A DNA stretch of 53,870 nt, taken from the NCBI RefSeq assembly GCF_000425225.1, contig NZ_AULJ01000041.1, positions 1-53,870 on the forward strand. The letters are read 5' to 3'. A model generated the notes under the pieces. The model was not told the origin of the DNA. It searched no databases and saw only the letters and a program-made list of their open reading frames with translations. The position numbers were made by a program, and so were the translations under genes. How positions within the stretch are numbered: position 1 is the stretch's first letter; each line of letters begins with the position of its first letter. Positions 26,781-36,640 of this stretch are shown here, one piece after another. This DNA is from Pontibacillus marinus BH030004 = DSM 16465 (GTDB lineage Bacteria; Bacillota; Bacilli; Bacillales; BH030062).

Positions 26781-27502
26781 AGCCCCCTATTGTTGAAGAC
26801 TTGGAATCGAGATAATGTGCGTATGGTTCCGTTGCTTTAGTAGAGTGCGGCGGTCTGGGAAACGGGCTGCTTTCCCCGGACGAACGATCGAGCCTCCTCA
26901 TACGCTACGCTTCTTGCGGGGTCTCGCTCGCCCGTTTTTCCGGAGGAGTCAGCCCGTTTCCCAGCCCACCTTAGCCGAATGGTGACTAACGGAACCGCAG
27001 CGATGTAGAGAGGTCGGTGCTTACGGACATTTGTTCCACTAATTTGCTTTTAAATGATCTTTTTTAAGAGCTTACGGACATTCATTCCGTTATTTGCTTC
27101 AAATCACCTTAAAAAAGACTGATTTTCACAAATAAGGTACCATATGTCCGTAATGACTCTTAAAACACCTTTAAAGTTCAAAATAAAGGAACAGATGTCC
27201 GTAAGGTTTAGAACACACCAACCAGGGTCCGTTAATTTCCACAAAAGCAAAGGGGGGAAGGAAAACGGCAAACTCCCGCAGTAGAAAGGGCAGATGAGAC
27301 TCCGCAAGGAGCCTGCGGATGAGGAGGCTGCAAGTAAACAATGAAGATCGACTAAGACCGCCACATCGTGTGGCAACGTCGACCTACCCCACGTCGTGTG
27401 GGGCAGCAGGAGTATTGCCGTTTCACTGACCCCCTTACTCTTATACAAGCAACGGACTTCTCCCAACCAAAGTCTCGAAATCAAGTCTTCAACAATCCTT
27501 CC
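26781..27502 (+). repeat. R1 repeat family, copy B (722 bp)
   Basis: The copy begins AGCCCCCTATTGTTGAAG and ends CAAGTCTTCAACAATCCTTC, its ends being an imperfect 26-base inverted repeat. Module 1 (about 26845-26970) is a long hairpin with arms GGTCTGGGAAACGGGCTG and CAGCCCGTTTCCCAGCCC, bracketed by GGTTCCGTT and AACGGAACC. Module 2 (about 27262-27430) is closed by AAACGGCAA and TTGCCGTTT. Between them lie three or four stretches with TTACGGACAT or ATGTCCGTAA. It occupies the gap between convergent ppa and rsiX. Open frames inside have no ribosome binding site. Confidence 0.9.
27345..27404. repeat. Hairpin cassette inside R1 copy B
   Basis: AGATCGAC, a hairpin GCCACA/TGTGGC (27360-27374), GTCGACCT and a second hairpin CCCCAC/GTGGGG (27387-27403) repeat the design of the 52-bp units at 13503-13667 with paired base changes in every stem. 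Confidence 0.85.
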
Positions 27503-27584
27503 ATATAACGGAATAAGAAAAAACAGTTCCATTAAGTAGCACAAAACTCATTTGTACTACAAAACAGAACTGTTTAGTTATTCA

Positions 27585-28985
27585 TCAAGGTGCTGTTCCT
27601 GGTGGAAAATTAAAAGGCTTTGGATTTAATAAATCAGGAACTTGAATGGCTTCATTTAGATTGTAAGCACCATATCCGTATTCTTGTTGTGGTGCATTAT
27701 TAAACTTTACTTCTTTATACCCATATGATTTAGCTGTCAATAGAATCGCTTCTATCATAGCAAGTGGTTTATCACCAAAGCTAGAATCATTCGTTAAGGT
27801 GATCTGTAATGTTTCCCCTTGACCCTTAATTGACTTGAACGTTGCATTTTGAGGAATAACGGGCTTAACATTCTTAGCTGGTAAACCTTTTTTCATATGG
27901 TTCAAAGCATTAGCAATGGTTTGATCTTTTATTGAAACAGGTGCTAAGAAGCCTGGTCTATTCTCACCATTTTGGTACAACATATAGGCTCTACCACTCA
28001 ATGCTTCAATTTGAATTTCTTTCTTAACCCCCATATTCGGGAAGTTCACGCCAGCGTTTCCATCCCGTTGTAATTGAATCTTTTGAATACCATGTGGTCG
28101 GAACATTTCCTTTAGTGCATAAAGAAGGTTTTGTTCCTTAATCTCCTCTTGTGGCAATGAATAACTTTTCGGGAAATTAGCTTCAACAAGATTCTGATCT
28201 TTTTTCAAATTAAATGTTACATCTTTAAAGGCATACTCTTGAATACCCCACTCGTCGGCTTTTACAGATCTCGCAATTGAATTATATACTTCATTTACAG
28301 AACCCCAATTAGGAGGTGCAATAATGGTAATTGGGATAACCACATCTGAATTAGTACCCATCAATGCTATTGTTGCGAACTTGTCATGAGGTCGTTTAGG
28401 AAATACATAGGATTGCTCAAGCTTAGAGTGTCCACCTATTTCCTGCTTTTTGTTCTCTTCACTAGTGATATTTCCTTCAGATGACTCTGTACTATTTGAC
28501 TCATCTCCTTCTGAAGGAGCTATAGAGTTGATATTTGCATCTTTATTATTTTGGTCACCATTCTGTTGAGCACCATCATCTGCCTTACTGTCAAATGTTT
28601 TTCCCTGATCTTGAGAGCCTGCGCTATCACCATTAGCGGAATTATCGCCACCTTCTGATGCAGAAGACTCACTTTCTTCTTGGAACCTTTCCATGTTCGC
28701 TTCACTTGAGGAATCCTTAGATTCCGCACCATCATTTGCTGTATTATATGTCCCATCAAACAACCAAGACATTGTCGTTATAAGAAACAGCAAGACTGCA
28801 GCCGCTGATATGGTAGTTACTACCCAAGGTTGTTTATAAAATGGTGTTTTATCCGGTTTTGCCGAATTCAAACGAGAGGATATTTTATTATACAGTTCAT
28901 CTGGTGTTTGACTATCTTCAACTTCTGGCATTTTTTGCAGGAGGTTTTGCAAGTCATCTTCGGTGTAGTTCTTATTTTGCTTCAC
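27585..28985 (-). CDS. rsiX: Anti-sigma factor RsiX
   Basis: RsiX holds SigX inactive at the membrane. The 466-residue protein has a cytoplasmic sigma-binding N-terminus (1 to about 50), one membrane span at about 54-76, a long low-complexity Ser/Asp/Asn/Gly/Glu region (about 80-185), and an extracellular C-terminal domain beginning at about residue 190. It is longer than B. subtilis RsiX because of the acidic linker, which would suit a high-salt exterior. The GTG start lies in the last 14 bases of sigX, with GAGGGGAT upstream, so translation is coupled. Confidence 0.88.
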   Translation of the reverse strand: MKQNKNYTEDDLQNLLQKMPEVEDSQTPDELYNKISSRLNSAKPDKTPFYKQPWVVTTISAAAVLLFLITTMSWLFDGTYNTANDGAESKDSSSEANMERFQEESESSASEGGDNSANGDSAGSQDQGKTFDSKADDGAQQNGDQNNKDANINSIAPSEGDESNSTESSEGNITSEENKKQEIGGHSKLEQSYVFPKRPHDKFATIALMGTNSDVVIPITIIAPPNWGSVNEVYNSIARSVKADEWGIQEYAFKDVTFNLKKDQNLVEANFPKSYSLPQEEIKEQNLLYALKEMFRPHGIQKIQLQRDGNAGVNFPNMGVKKEIQIEALSGRAYMLYQNGENRPGFLAPVSIKDQTIANALNHMKKGLPAKNVKPVIPQNATFKSIKGQGETLQITLTNDSSFGDKPLAMIEAILLTAKSYGYKEVKFNNAPQQEYGYGAYNLNEAIQVPDLLNPKPFNFPPGTAP

Positions 28986-29514
28986 TGTTTATCCCCTCCT
29001 TTTGATCCTCTTGCATGAGTTTTTGAAGTGTCTTCATTCCTCGATGTTGTGTTGTTTTCACCTTACTCACGCTCATACCTAATATATCAGCGGTTTCTTG
29101 AATTGACATGGATTGAATATATCGTAATATAATCACACTTTTTTGATCTACGGAACAATGGTCTAAGCACCTATATATCTTCTGGATTTCTTCATTTTGA
29201 AGAGCTACTTCTTCAGGTTCCGGTTGGTCATCCTGAATAAGATGTCCCTTCTCACCCCAGTCAAAGAATTCAAGCACACGATTACGCTTACGCTTTTGCT
29301 TCCTAAAGTGATCAATCGCTACATGACGTGCAATAGAAAAAAGCCATGTTTTTTCACTGCTGTCCCCTTTAAAGCGATCATAAGAATTCATCACTTTAAT
29401 ATATACTTCTTGAACGAGATCCTCAGCTTGTTCCCGGTTTTTTACCATATAAAATAAAAATTGAAAGACGTCTTTATGGTAATTCTCATAGAGCTCTTGA
29501 AAGACCGATTTCAT
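28972..29514 (-). CDS. sigX: ECF RNA polymerase sigma factor SigX
   Basis: This 180-residue ECF sigma factor resembles B. subtilis SigX, which controls cell-envelope modification (dlt, pssA) and responses to cationic peptides. Region 2 contains EDLVQEVYIKVMNSY and EKTWLFSIARHVAIDHFRKQKRK; region 4 contains YIQSMSIQETADILGMSVSKVKTTQHRG. GGGAGG lies upstream of the ATG. It overlaps rsiX by 14 bases, and a matching ECF promoter lies 28-53 bases upstream. Confidence 0.92.
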   Translation of the reverse strand: MKSVFQELYENYHKDVFQFLFYMVKNREQAEDLVQEVYIKVMNSYDRFKGDSSEKTWLFSIARHVAIDHFRKQKRKRNRVLEFFDWGEKGHLIQDDQPEPEEVALQNEEIQKIYRCLDHCSVDQKSVIILRYIQSMSIQETADILGMSVSKVKTTQHRGMKTLQKLMQEDQKEGINSEAK

Positions 29515-29541
29515 TCATGAACCTCCCGTTCATATGATATA

Positions 29542-29567
29542 GTCGTTTATGTATCCAAAAAGTTTCA
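29542..29567 (-). promoter_or_regulatory. Candidate autoregulatory SigX promoter
   Basis: On the minus strand TGAAAC (29562-29567) and CGAC (29542-29545) are 16 bases apart, close to the SigX consensus TGTAAC-N17-CGAC. It lies directly before sigX; autoregulation is known for B. subtilis sigX. Confidence 0.7.
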
Positions 29568-29665
29568 CACTTAATTACTATAAAATATTTTCCTTTATTT
29601 GAATAGGGAAAAATCACCATTTGGTAACTTTATACACCTAATTTCACCACTTTGGGAATAATATA

Positions 29666-29694
29666 GGCGTTGAATCGCTATGGGATTCAACGCC
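29666..29694 (-). terminator. Probable terminator of the B12 uptake operon
   Basis: A perfect 11-bp stem (29666-29676 with 29684-29694, seven-base loop) lies 23 bases past the S-component stop. The T tract on the minus strand is weak (TATATTATT). Confidence 0.65.
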
Positions 29695-29716
29695 TTATAG
29701 AAATCCTTATATTACA

Positions 29717-30262
29717 TTAAAAATGGTTTACTTCTTTTAACGATTTAAAAGATGTTAAATTGTCTTTCTCCAAAAAACGAACAAATAATTTCGAAAGTAC
29801 TGGATATAAAGTAACCATAAAGATGATATTTCCAACTGCATGATACGTATCATACATAAGACCACTTAAGTAATAAGCCCAGAAATGGTTTCCAATTGTC
29901 CCATAGGTTAGTGACATAACTAAACCGTAACCATACCCTGCAAAAGCACTGAACAATGCTAAAACCCAAATAGGAATTGATTTACGATACTTACCAATAA
30001 GACCACTAATCAATCCAATGATCCCCCAACATAGTATTTGAGGTAGTGTCCATATTCCCATTCCTAGTACTAGGTTAGATAATATTGTAGATAAAACAGC
30101 TAAAATAACCCCTTCAACTGGCCCTAACCATATTCCACAAATGATGACTAAGGTGCTTACTGGTTGAACATTTGGTAGATAGAATAGACTAGAAAATAAT
30201 ATCCTTCCTACTGTAGCCAGAGCGGCTAGCATAGCCAGTAAAGTTAGTTTTTGCGTTTTCAC
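29717..30262 (-). CDS. ECF transporter S component, predicted cobalamin or precursor uptake
   Basis: This 181-residue membrane protein has five to six spans and the usual S-component N-terminus (MKTQKLTLLAMLAALATVGR), where the Ala-rich first helix docks the energising EcfT subunit. A cobalamin riboswitch upstream of the operon and the transcobalamin-like lipoprotein four bases before it point to vitamin B12 or a precursor. It could correspond to CbrT (cobalamin) or CblT (alpha-ribazole); I cannot tell which. The EcfA/EcfT energising module is not in the window and is probably the shared housekeeping one. The start is a GTG preceded by GGGAG. Confidence 0.85.
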   Translation of the reverse strand: MKTQKLTLLAMLAALATVGRILFSSLFYLPNVQPVSTLVIICGIWLGPVEGVILAVLSTILSNLVLGMGIWTLPQILCWGIIGLISGLIGKYRKSIPIWVLALFSAFAGYGYGLVMSLTYGTIGNHFWAYYLSGLMYDTYHAVGNIIFMVTLYPVLSKLFVRFLEKDNLTSFKSLKEVNHF

Positions 30263-30266
30263 ACGA

Positions 30267-30692
30267 TCACTCCCAGCTGTGCATATCCCACACTACTTTA
30301 TCACCTGGCTCTAGTTCGTATTCCTTCGCTCCTACTTGTGCTTCTTTTCCATTTACAGTGTAAAACCAAGCCATTTTCTCGCTTTGTTCAGCTTTTACAC
30401 CTTCAATTGTGGTGATAAATCCTCCACCACTTGCTGCTTTAATGTCGAAGTTATTTTTCATAACCTCCATAACAGAAGTACCTTCTTTAATTTCGACTTC
30501 CTTTTCAGCAATAACTTTTTCTCCATTGTTTTGAGATACAGTTACTTGAACAACTTCCTGATTTTCTTCTTGTTTCGCTTCATTGTTGTTCTCATTACTT
30601 GTTGTCGGTGACTCTTCTCCACCACACGCTACTAGTGCTCCTAGCATAAATAAACTCACGATCAACACACGTAACATTTGTTTCATCTTCAT
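30267..30692 (-). CDS. DUF4430 (transcobalamin-like C-terminal domain) lipoprotein
   Basis: A signal peptide ends in the lipobox LVAC with the lipidated Cys23. After a Glu/Asn-rich linker, residues about 48-140 form a DUF4430 domain (GTSVMEVMKNNFDIK, TTIEGVKAEQSEKMAWFYTVNG, VGAKEYELEPGDKVVWD). This domain resembles the beta domain of transcobalamin and intrinsic factor. With the cobalamin riboswitch upstream and the S component downstream, a surface role in capturing cobalamin or passing it to the transporter is a reasonable inference. AGGAG lies seven bases before the ATG. Confidence 0.85.
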   Translation of the reverse strand: MKMKQMLRVLIVSLFMLGALVACGGEESPTTSNENNNEAKQEENQEVVQVTVSQNNGEKVIAEKEVEIKEGTSVMEVMKNNFDIKAASGGGFITTIEGVKAEQSEKMAWFYTVNGKEAQVGAKEYELEPGDKVVWDMHSWE

Positions 30693-30771
30693 CCAACCTC
30701 TCCTATAAAATTTAGTGGTTTCATTGCCTATTGGAGAGGATCAGACGTTGGACGTCCAGGAATCCTAAAAG

Positions 30772-30805
30772 AAAAAGCTTTTCCCGCTATGGAGAAAAGC
30801 TTTTT
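30772..30805 (-). terminator. Terminator in the riboswitch expression platform
   Basis: AAAAAGCTTTTC (30772-30783) and GAAAAGCTTTTT (30794-30805) form a perfect 12-bp stem followed on the minus strand by CTTTTAGG. It lies between the cobalamin aptamer and the lipoprotein gene, as expected for transcriptional control by B12. Confidence 0.85.
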
Positions 30806-30900
30806 GAGTACGACAGTTATTCCATGATCATTTATATTAAAATATTCATGTTATATCCCGGTCGTCTCAAACGCTCAATCCTCGAAGCTTTGAAACGCTA

Positions 30901-31060
30901 GATTCAGGCAGGTCTACTGACTTGTGTATCACCCTACTCCGGGCCCTTCCCATACGGCTTGCCGCACAGTGGAACTCCCTTTCGTACACACTTACAGTTG
31001 CGAGGACAGTTCTGGCTTTTAACCAGATTCCCTTTTAAGCTCAAATATCGTCTGAGCACC
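30901..31060 (-). ncRNA. Cobalamin riboswitch aptamer
   Basis: Read on the minus strand, the aptamer core is complete and in order: GGTGCTC, AAAAGGGAATCTGGT, GCCAGAACTGTCC, CGCAACTGTAAG, the B12 box variant TTCCACTGTG, TGGGAAGGGCCC, GAGTAGGGTGA, and GTCAGTAGACCTGCC. These are the signature blocks of the class I cobalamin riboswitch (RF00174 type). A pairing CGTTTCAAA/TTTGAGACG follows it, then the terminator. It should lower expression of the lipoprotein and S-component genes when adenosylcobalamin is abundant. Confidence 0.95.
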
Positions 31061-31090
31061 TTCATCCTACATATTGTGTTTTCATTAAAT

Positions 31091-31118
31091 ATATTAGCAT
31101 ACCTTACCATCGAAGCAA
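31091..31118 (-). promoter_or_regulatory. Promoter of the riboswitch operon
   Basis: On the minus strand TTGCTT (31113-31118) and TAATAT (31091-31096) are 16 bases apart, with an extended -10 TG one base before TAATAT. It separates this operon from resE. Confidence 0.65.
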
Positions 31119-31173
31119 AGGTACATTTGTGCAAATTTGTTTCATAGGGAACAAGATTGTTCGCCAAATCCGG

Positions 31174-32937
31174 CTATCTTTCGCTATATTTTGGGATTTT
31201 AAACATGAAAGTCGTCCCTTCATCCACTTTACTGTGAACGGAGATAATCCCTTTGTGTGCTTCTACAATATTTTTCGCAATAGCTAACCCAAGGCCTGTT
31301 CCCGATTTACCTTCTTCTCTTTTTCTAGATTTGTCACCTTTATAAAAACGCTCAAAAACAAAAGGAAGATCTTCTTCTGCAATTCCAGCTCCGAAGTCTG
31401 TAACAGCAAACTGAATATACTCTTCAAGACTCTCAATTGAAACGGATACATCTCCGTTTGATTCTGTATGTCGAATTCCATTATCAATTAAATTTGTAAG
31501 GACTTGTTCAATTCGATCTGGATCCATAAGCGTAGATTCGACATTATCTGCAATGTTTAGAGACAAATTTACATCATGTTGGTCAGCCATACCTTGAAAC
31601 TTCTTTGTGATCCTTTCGACAAAGTCTGGTATATAAACCGATTCTTGATTTAATTGAATATGTCCTGCTTCCATTCGAGCAAGGTCCAACAACTCATTAA
31701 CCAATCGTCCCATTCTTAGGGATTCATCATAAATGATCTGAGCAAGTTCATTTTTATCTTCTGGACTTTCTGCTACATCATCTACAATCGCTTCACTATA
31801 CCCTTGTAACATAGAAATGGGTGTACGTAATTCATGAGATACATTGGCTATGAAGTCTTTACGAAGCTTGTCCAATCTTCGCTCCTCTGTCATATCCCTA
31901 AGCACAGCAACTGCACCACGAACAAAAGAGCGGTCGTAAAGCGGGGTCATAATAACAACCCAACTACGCCCTTGAATATTTAGTTCAGTCATTACTTCTT
32001 TTTCTAAAGAAATGACCTCTTGCAACATTTTCTGCAGTTCCTCAGGTAATTCTTTTCCTTGAGAATAACCATAATTTTCGTAATGCCATGCCTCAATGAA
32101 TTGTTCAGCAGGCGGATTGGTAACAAGCATATTACCATTTCGGTTCAATGTAATAACGCCATCTGCCATAGATCGCAAAATACCCGATAACTGCTCTTTC
32201 TCTTGATTAAGTGCATTAATATGGAACTTTAATTGTCGACCCATACGATTAAATGCCATAGCTAATTCTCCGATTTCATCATGAGTTAAAATCGGAACTT
32301 TTGTATTAAATTCGCCCCTTGCTAACTCAAATGCCCCTTCTCTCATCTTACGAAGTGGCGCAGTAATCCTAGTTGATAAGAAGAAAGCAAATATAGTAGT
32401 TAAAATAATAGCTATGCCAGCACCTAATAATATAATCTTAGTCGTCTGTGAAGTGGTTTTTTCAACAAACTTCAATGATTGGTAAACATACACAGCTCCA
32501 CCGTCTCGCTGAAGAGGGTGACCCACAATCATGATGTTGGTATTCGTAGTAGGTACAACTTCTTCCTGTTTAATTGATTCACGTTGTGTTAACACTTGCG
32601 ATAATAATTCATGATGAAATATCCATTTCACTGGTACATTTGGAATCGAATCATTAAATCTGTCCGATTCCCAATAATCATCCTGATCAAAGGCAATGAC
32701 TACACGACTAGATGGATCAATAACTTGCTCCGCGATGGACTGAGCTAACTCACGGTCTTCATGTTCTTCTACAATAGTGGAAATCTTTTTAGCTGACTGC
32801 ATTAACTCTTGTTCAGCTTGAAAGACATGGTAATTTTCAAAGAACTCAAGTAACAGTACAGTTAATATAAATAAAACAAAGGATACTAGAAGTAAAATGG
32901 TAAACCATAGCTTACCAACGACACTCCGCCAAAACAT
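31174..32937 (-). CDS. resE: Sensor histidine kinase ResE
   Basis: ResE phosphorylates ResD under oxygen limitation and in response to nitric oxide. The 587-residue protein has a membrane span near the N-terminus, an extracytoplasmic domain (about 35-165), a second span, a HAMP domain (about 190-245), a PAS domain (about 250-350), HisKA with the phosphorylated histidine in VSHELRTP, and a HATPase domain ([19 protein letters not shown]). Its start codon shares one base with the resD stop (TAATG), so the pair is translationally coupled. Length equals that of B. subtilis ResE. Confidence 0.94.
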   Translation of the reverse strand: MFWRSVVGKLWFTILLLVSFVLFILTVLLLEFFENYHVFQAEQELMQSAKKISTIVEEHEDRELAQSIAEQVIDPSSRVVIAFDQDDYWESDRFNDSIPNVPVKWIFHHELLSQVLTQRESIKQEEVVPTTNTNIMIVGHPLQRDGGAVYVYQSLKFVEKTTSQTTKIILLGAGIAIILTTIFAFFLSTRITAPLRKMREGAFELARGEFNTKVPILTHDEIGELAMAFNRMGRQLKFHINALNQEKEQLSGILRSMADGVITLNRNGNMLVTNPPAEQFIEAWHYENYGYSQGKELPEELQKMLQEVISLEKEVMTELNIQGRSWVVIMTPLYDRSFVRGAVAVLRDMTEERRLDKLRKDFIANVSHELRTPISMLQGYSEAIVDDVAESPEDKNELAQIIYDESLRMGRLVNELLDLARMEAGHIQLNQESVYIPDFVERITKKFQGMADQHDVNLSLNIADNVESTLMDPDRIEQVLTNLIDNGIRHTESNGDVSVSIESLEEYIQFAVTDFGAGIAEEDLPFVFERFYKGDKSRKREEGKSGTGLGLAIAKNIVEAHKGIISVHSKVDEGTTFMFKIPKYSER

Positions 32938-33653
32938 TAGTCACCCACAACCTCAAATTTATATCCAACACCCCATACAGTTACGATCATTTTCGCTGCA
33001 TCTTTTGATACCTTGCTTAACTTTTCCCGTAAACGTTTTACGTGTGTATCGACTGTACGTAGATCTCCGAAAAATTCATATTGCCATACTTCCTTAAGAA
33101 GTTCCTCACGGTCAAAGACTTTATCAGGAGATTGTGCCAAGAATAGTAATAATTCATATTCCTTTGGTGTCAAACTTACATTCTTACCATCTGCTAAAAC
33201 ACGATGGGCATCATTGTCTATTGTAAGATGTTCAAACTCAATAACATCTTTAGCTGCTGTTTCTGTTTGTAAGAATTTCGTTGAGGAAGAACGACGTAGG
33301 AGTGCTTTCACACGTAGTACGACTTCTCTTGGACTAAATGGCTTAACGATATAGTCATCTGTACCAACCTCAAACCCTTGGACACGGTTAGATTCTTCTC
33401 CTTTAGCCGTAAGCATAATAACTGGAGTAGCCTTCTTTTCACGTAACTCTTTACAAACCTCAATTCCATCTATACCAGGTAACATTAAATCTAATAAAAT
33501 TACATCAAAATCTTCTTCTAATGCGATTTTTAAAGCTTCTTCTCCATCTTCCGCCTCTGTTACTTCAAATGCTTCTCTTTCAAGATACATTTTAATTAAT
33601 CGGCGAATACGTTCCTCATCATCAACTACTAAAATTTTTGATCCCTGTTCCAT
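32937..33653 (-). CDS. resD: Response regulator ResD
   Basis: This OmpR/PhoB-type regulator activates genes for anaerobic and aerobic respiration, including resABC and nitrate respiration genes. The receiver domain (residues 1-120) has the phosphorylated Asp in [10 protein letters not shown] and the Lys in VKPFSPRE; the C-terminal winged helix (about 140-235) contains [13 protein letters not shown] and [22 protein letters not shown] precedes the ATG. It lies downstream of resC with a terminator between them. Confidence 0.95.
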   Translation of the reverse strand: MEQGSKILVVDDEERIRRLIKMYLEREAFEVTEAEDGEEALKIALEEDFDVILLDLMLPGIDGIEVCKELREKKATPVIMLTAKGEESNRVQGFEVGTDDYIVKPFSPREVVLRVKALLRRSSSTKFLQTETAAKDVIEFEHLTIDNDAHRVLADGKNVSLTPKEYELLLFLAQSPDKVFDREELLKEVWQYEFFGDLRTVDTHVKRLREKLSKVSKDAAKMIVTVWGVGYKFEVVGD

Positions 33654-33692
33654 GTCAGAGCTCCCCCTTTTGCTTATTCATTCTTAATGTGT

Positions 33693-33724
33693 AAAAAAGG
33701 CTACAAATCTAACGATTCGCAGCC
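33693..33724 (-). terminator. Terminator between resC and resD
   Basis: An 11-bp stem with two G-T pairs (33699-33709 with 33714-33724) is followed on the minus strand by six T. It separates resABC from resDE while allowing some readthrough, as reported for B. subtilis. Confidence 0.85.
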
Positions 33725-33738
33725 TCTTTATTGTAATT

Positions 33739-34941
33739 CTAGGCATAAGAGTGTAATCCTGCAATAATTAGATTTACTGCAATCAGGTTAAACATAATGA
33801 TTGCAAACCCAATCACGGCCAACCAGGCTGATCGCTCTCCATGCCAACCGTTGGAAAGTCGCAAGTGTAAAAACCAGGCATAAAACAACCAAGTAATTAA
33901 AGCCCAGACTTCTTTAGGATCCCAACCCCAAAACCGGTTCCAAGCTTGTTGAGCCCAGATCATCGCAAAGATTAGAGCACCAAGCGTAAATACTGGGAAA
34001 CCAATTGCAACTGCACGGTAAGATACTTCATCAACAAGGTCTGGATTAACACGATGTAGGGCAGGTTGAATCCAAGCCGCTACTCTCTTACGTAAAATAA
34101 GTAATGTGAGACCATACAGCGCTAAGCCTGTCACGATTGACCAAACAAGTGTGTTTAACTTTCTAGCTGCTTGCTCACCTTTCAACCAACTCGGAACCTC
34201 TACCAATGGTTTCATTGCCCCTTCGGTAAGTTGCTTATTGTCATGAGGTCCGAATAAAGGAGGTAAAGTGTATTCCGATTGTACTGTAATTTCCTTACCA
34301 TTATTATCAGTAGCTTGAAATTCAAACACATTTTCATATCCACCTGCACGAAAGGCCATCGTAATAAGAACAAATCCTATCGTCGCATAAAGTGTATAAA
34401 TAATGAATTCTAACCAAAACGTTTTCTTATTCAGTGAGGATTGATCAATTGTGCGTATTAAGTAAATAAGACCTGCAGCAAAGCTGACAGCTAAAATCGC
34501 TTCACCTATCGCTGCTGTTGTAACGTGAATGTATAGCCAATGTGTTTTAAGCGCTGGTATTAAAGGTGAAATTTCTCTTGGAAACATCGATGCATATGCA
34601 ATAATTAATAATGCCACAGGCAATGTGAATAGCCCTAGCAAGTTAAACCGGTAGATAAAGTAAATGACAATAAACGCAAATACAAACATCATACCGAAGA
34701 AGGTAGTAAACTCAAATAAGTTACTTACAGGTGCGTGTTGGCTTGCAATCCACCTTGTAATAAAATATCCTACCTGTGAGATAAAGCCTATAATGGTAAT
34801 CGCAATACCGATGTTACCGGCCTTTGATTGCTTAGTGGCTTTTTCTTGTTCTTTAATTGTTGCGGCAAAAAAGACCGTTGCAATTAAATAAAGGACAAAG
34901 GCAGTGTATAACAAATAACTGCTTATTGTACTTAGTTCCAT
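33739..34941 (-). CDS. resC: Cytochrome c biogenesis protein ResC (CcsA)
   Basis: ResC with ResB forms the System II heme handling and ligation complex that attaches heme to c-type cytochromes outside the membrane. The 400-residue protein has about eight membrane spans and the conserved heme-binding segment [16 protein letters not shown] near the C-terminus, with histidines in flanking loops. The loop around residues 200-245 is long and polar. It follows resB by 34 bases. Confidence 0.94.
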   Translation of the reverse strand: MELSTISSYLLYTAFVLYLIATVFFAATIKEQEKATKQSKAGNIGIAITIIGFISQVGYFITRWIASQHAPVSNLFEFTTFFGMMFVFAFIVIYFIYRFNLLGLFTLPVALLIIAYASMFPREISPLIPALKTHWLYIHVTTAAIGEAILAVSFAAGLIYLIRTIDQSSLNKKTFWLEFIIYTLYATIGFVLITMAFRAGGYENVFEFQATDNNGKEITVQSEYTLPPLFGPHDNKQLTEGAMKPLVEVPSWLKGEQAARKLNTLVWSIVTGLALYGLTLLILRKRVAAWIQPALHRVNPDLVDEVSYRAVAIGFPVFTLGALIFAMIWAQQAWNRFWGWDPKEVWALITWLFYAWFLHLRLSNGWHGERSAWLAVIGFAIIMFNLIAVNLIIAGLHSYA

Positions 34942-34975
34942 TCCTATTCCTCCTTAACCTCCTTTATCAAGTCGG

Positions 34976-36610
34976 TTATTCTTTACGTTCAAGCTGATCA
35001 TTAGGCTCAGGAATATTTGTCCCAGCAATAACTTGTTGGATATCTCGTTTTAATCCATACCAGTTTTTGTTCGTGTGTCCTGCTATCCATAAGCCATTTT
35101 CACGAGGTTGCACCCAAATACGTCGATGATTCCAATACATTCCTTGAATCACACCAATCATAAAGATGAACCCACCTATACCAAGTATCGGTAGAGTGAG
35201 GTCTTTAGTAATGGTTAAACCTGTAACATCTCGCATTTCAACATTTGTTATCCCAAGCTTATAGTCATTTGACTCAGATGGATCAATGTTAAACCCTACT
35301 CCTAACATGCTTACTTCAGGATCATTTGGATTTTCAGGTGTATAAATATTAAATACTAAAGCTGGATTTCTAGGATACTTCGACTCTGTAATCGGTTCAC
35401 CATTCTCCATTTTAAATTCAGGATAATATTTATCTAGAACAACTCGATAGCCATTATCAAGCTTATATTCTTGTTTAGGATCAATGAGATCCACTGTGAT
35501 CTCACCAAGTGACTCTTCGTTTGGATCGTCTTTTTCGTGTAACTTAAATGACATCGATTTAAATTCATTTAATTGATAAGTTGTTTGATAGAGAGCGAAT
35601 CCATCGATCTTTAATGGTCGGTTTACTTGAATAGATCCTTCTTTCACCTTTTCTAGCTCAGGTTGTGCACCTGGAAGCGAATCATCGGTACGTTGATAGA
35701 GAACGGCATTCGTTTGATAATTTTTCGGTACACTGCCACCTTCTTTTTGAATGGCTTCTTTATATCGTTCATCGTTTTCATCATACATTTCTACAAAGAA
35801 ATCCTCATTCTTTATGTAGTATTCTCCTTCTGTACCTGGAATCACTTCTGTTTCCCCTTCACGAACCCACAATTGTTCATCTACGTACATTGCAGGTACA
35901 AATCGAAGAAGGGCTCCGATTAAGAAGATGATAAGACCAATGTGATTTACATAAGGTCCCCACCTTGAAAACCGTCCTTTTTCTGCTAATAGGTGGCCGT
36001 CTTGTTCCATTACTTTAAACCGACGTTCCTTAAGCTGCTTTAAAAGAGTTTCTTTCTCTTCATCTGTAACATGTTCAGCTTCTCCAAAGACGCGTTGACG
36101 CTTTAGAAAGGACTCGTGTCTTACTGGTTTCTGTTTCTTCAAAGCTCTATATAAAGGGACTACTCGATCAATACTACAAATAACTAGAGAAATTCCAATT
36201 GAAGCAATTAGCAACATATACCACCAGGAACCATATAGATCATGGAATCCAAGTTGGTAATAGATTTTCCCAGCTAATCCATAGTTCACTTCGTAATACT
36301 CATCGGCAGGCAGAGAAGATTGGTTATTCATCTCTTGAGGGAAAATGGTTCCTAAAGACGAAGCCAATAATGTTATGGCAATCAACCATACGCCCACTTT
36401 AACGGATGAAAAGAAATTCCATATTTTATCTACGAACGATTTATTATAGGTTTGCGAACGGCGGGCACTTCCATCATAACGCATGTTTAGAAGCTTATTA
36501 TGTTTATTACCATCGATATGTTGGTTTTGTTCCACAGGCTTCCCGCATGATTCACACAGCACAGTACCCTCAGGATTTATGTGTCCGCATTCACACTTAA
36601 TTTTGTTCAT
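34976..36610 (-). CDS. resB: Cytochrome c biogenesis protein ResB
   Basis: ResB is the System II partner of ResC. The 544-residue protein starts with a small zinc-ribbon-like cysteine cluster (Cys6, Cys8, Cys19, Cys22). It then has membrane spans at about 70-90 and 125-145, a third near 215-235, a large extracytoplasmic domain, and a final span near 470-490. The N-terminal cysteine motif is also found in Bacillus ResB. It starts 30 bases after resA. Confidence 0.93.
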   Translation of the reverse strand: MNKIKCECGHINPEGTVLCESCGKPVEQNQHIDGNKHNKLLNMRYDGSARRSQTYNKSFVDKIWNFFSSVKVGVWLIAITLLASSLGTIFPQEMNNQSSLPADEYYEVNYGLAGKIYYQLGFHDLYGSWWYMLLIASIGISLVICSIDRVVPLYRALKKQKPVRHESFLKRQRVFGEAEHVTDEEKETLLKQLKERRFKVMEQDGHLLAEKGRFSRWGPYVNHIGLIIFLIGALLRFVPAMYVDEQLWVREGETEVIPGTEGEYYIKNEDFFVEMYDENDERYKEAIQKEGGSVPKNYQTNAVLYQRTDDSLPGAQPELEKVKEGSIQVNRPLKIDGFALYQTTYQLNEFKSMSFKLHEKDDPNEESLGEITVDLIDPKQEYKLDNGYRVVLDKYYPEFKMENGEPITESKYPRNPALVFNIYTPENPNDPEVSMLGVGFNIDPSESNDYKLGITNVEMRDVTGLTITKDLTLPILGIGGFIFMIGVIQGMYWNHRRIWVQPRENGLWIAGHTNKNWYGLKRDIQQVIAGTNIPEPNDQLERKE

Positions 36611-36640
36611 TGCGTTACCCTCTCAATCTTCTAGGTGCGC

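Noticed and set aside
26781-27544. R1 copy B as an insertion sequence or protein-coding gene (an open frame of 146 codons lies at 27104-27544)
   Set aside because: No transposase motif is present, the frame crosses hairpins and the right end of the element, and it lacks a ribosome binding site.
30934-31167. A 77-codon frame on the minus strand over the riboswitch
   Set aside because: It lies across the cobalamin aptamer, whose conserved blocks explain the sequence; no ribosome binding site precedes it.
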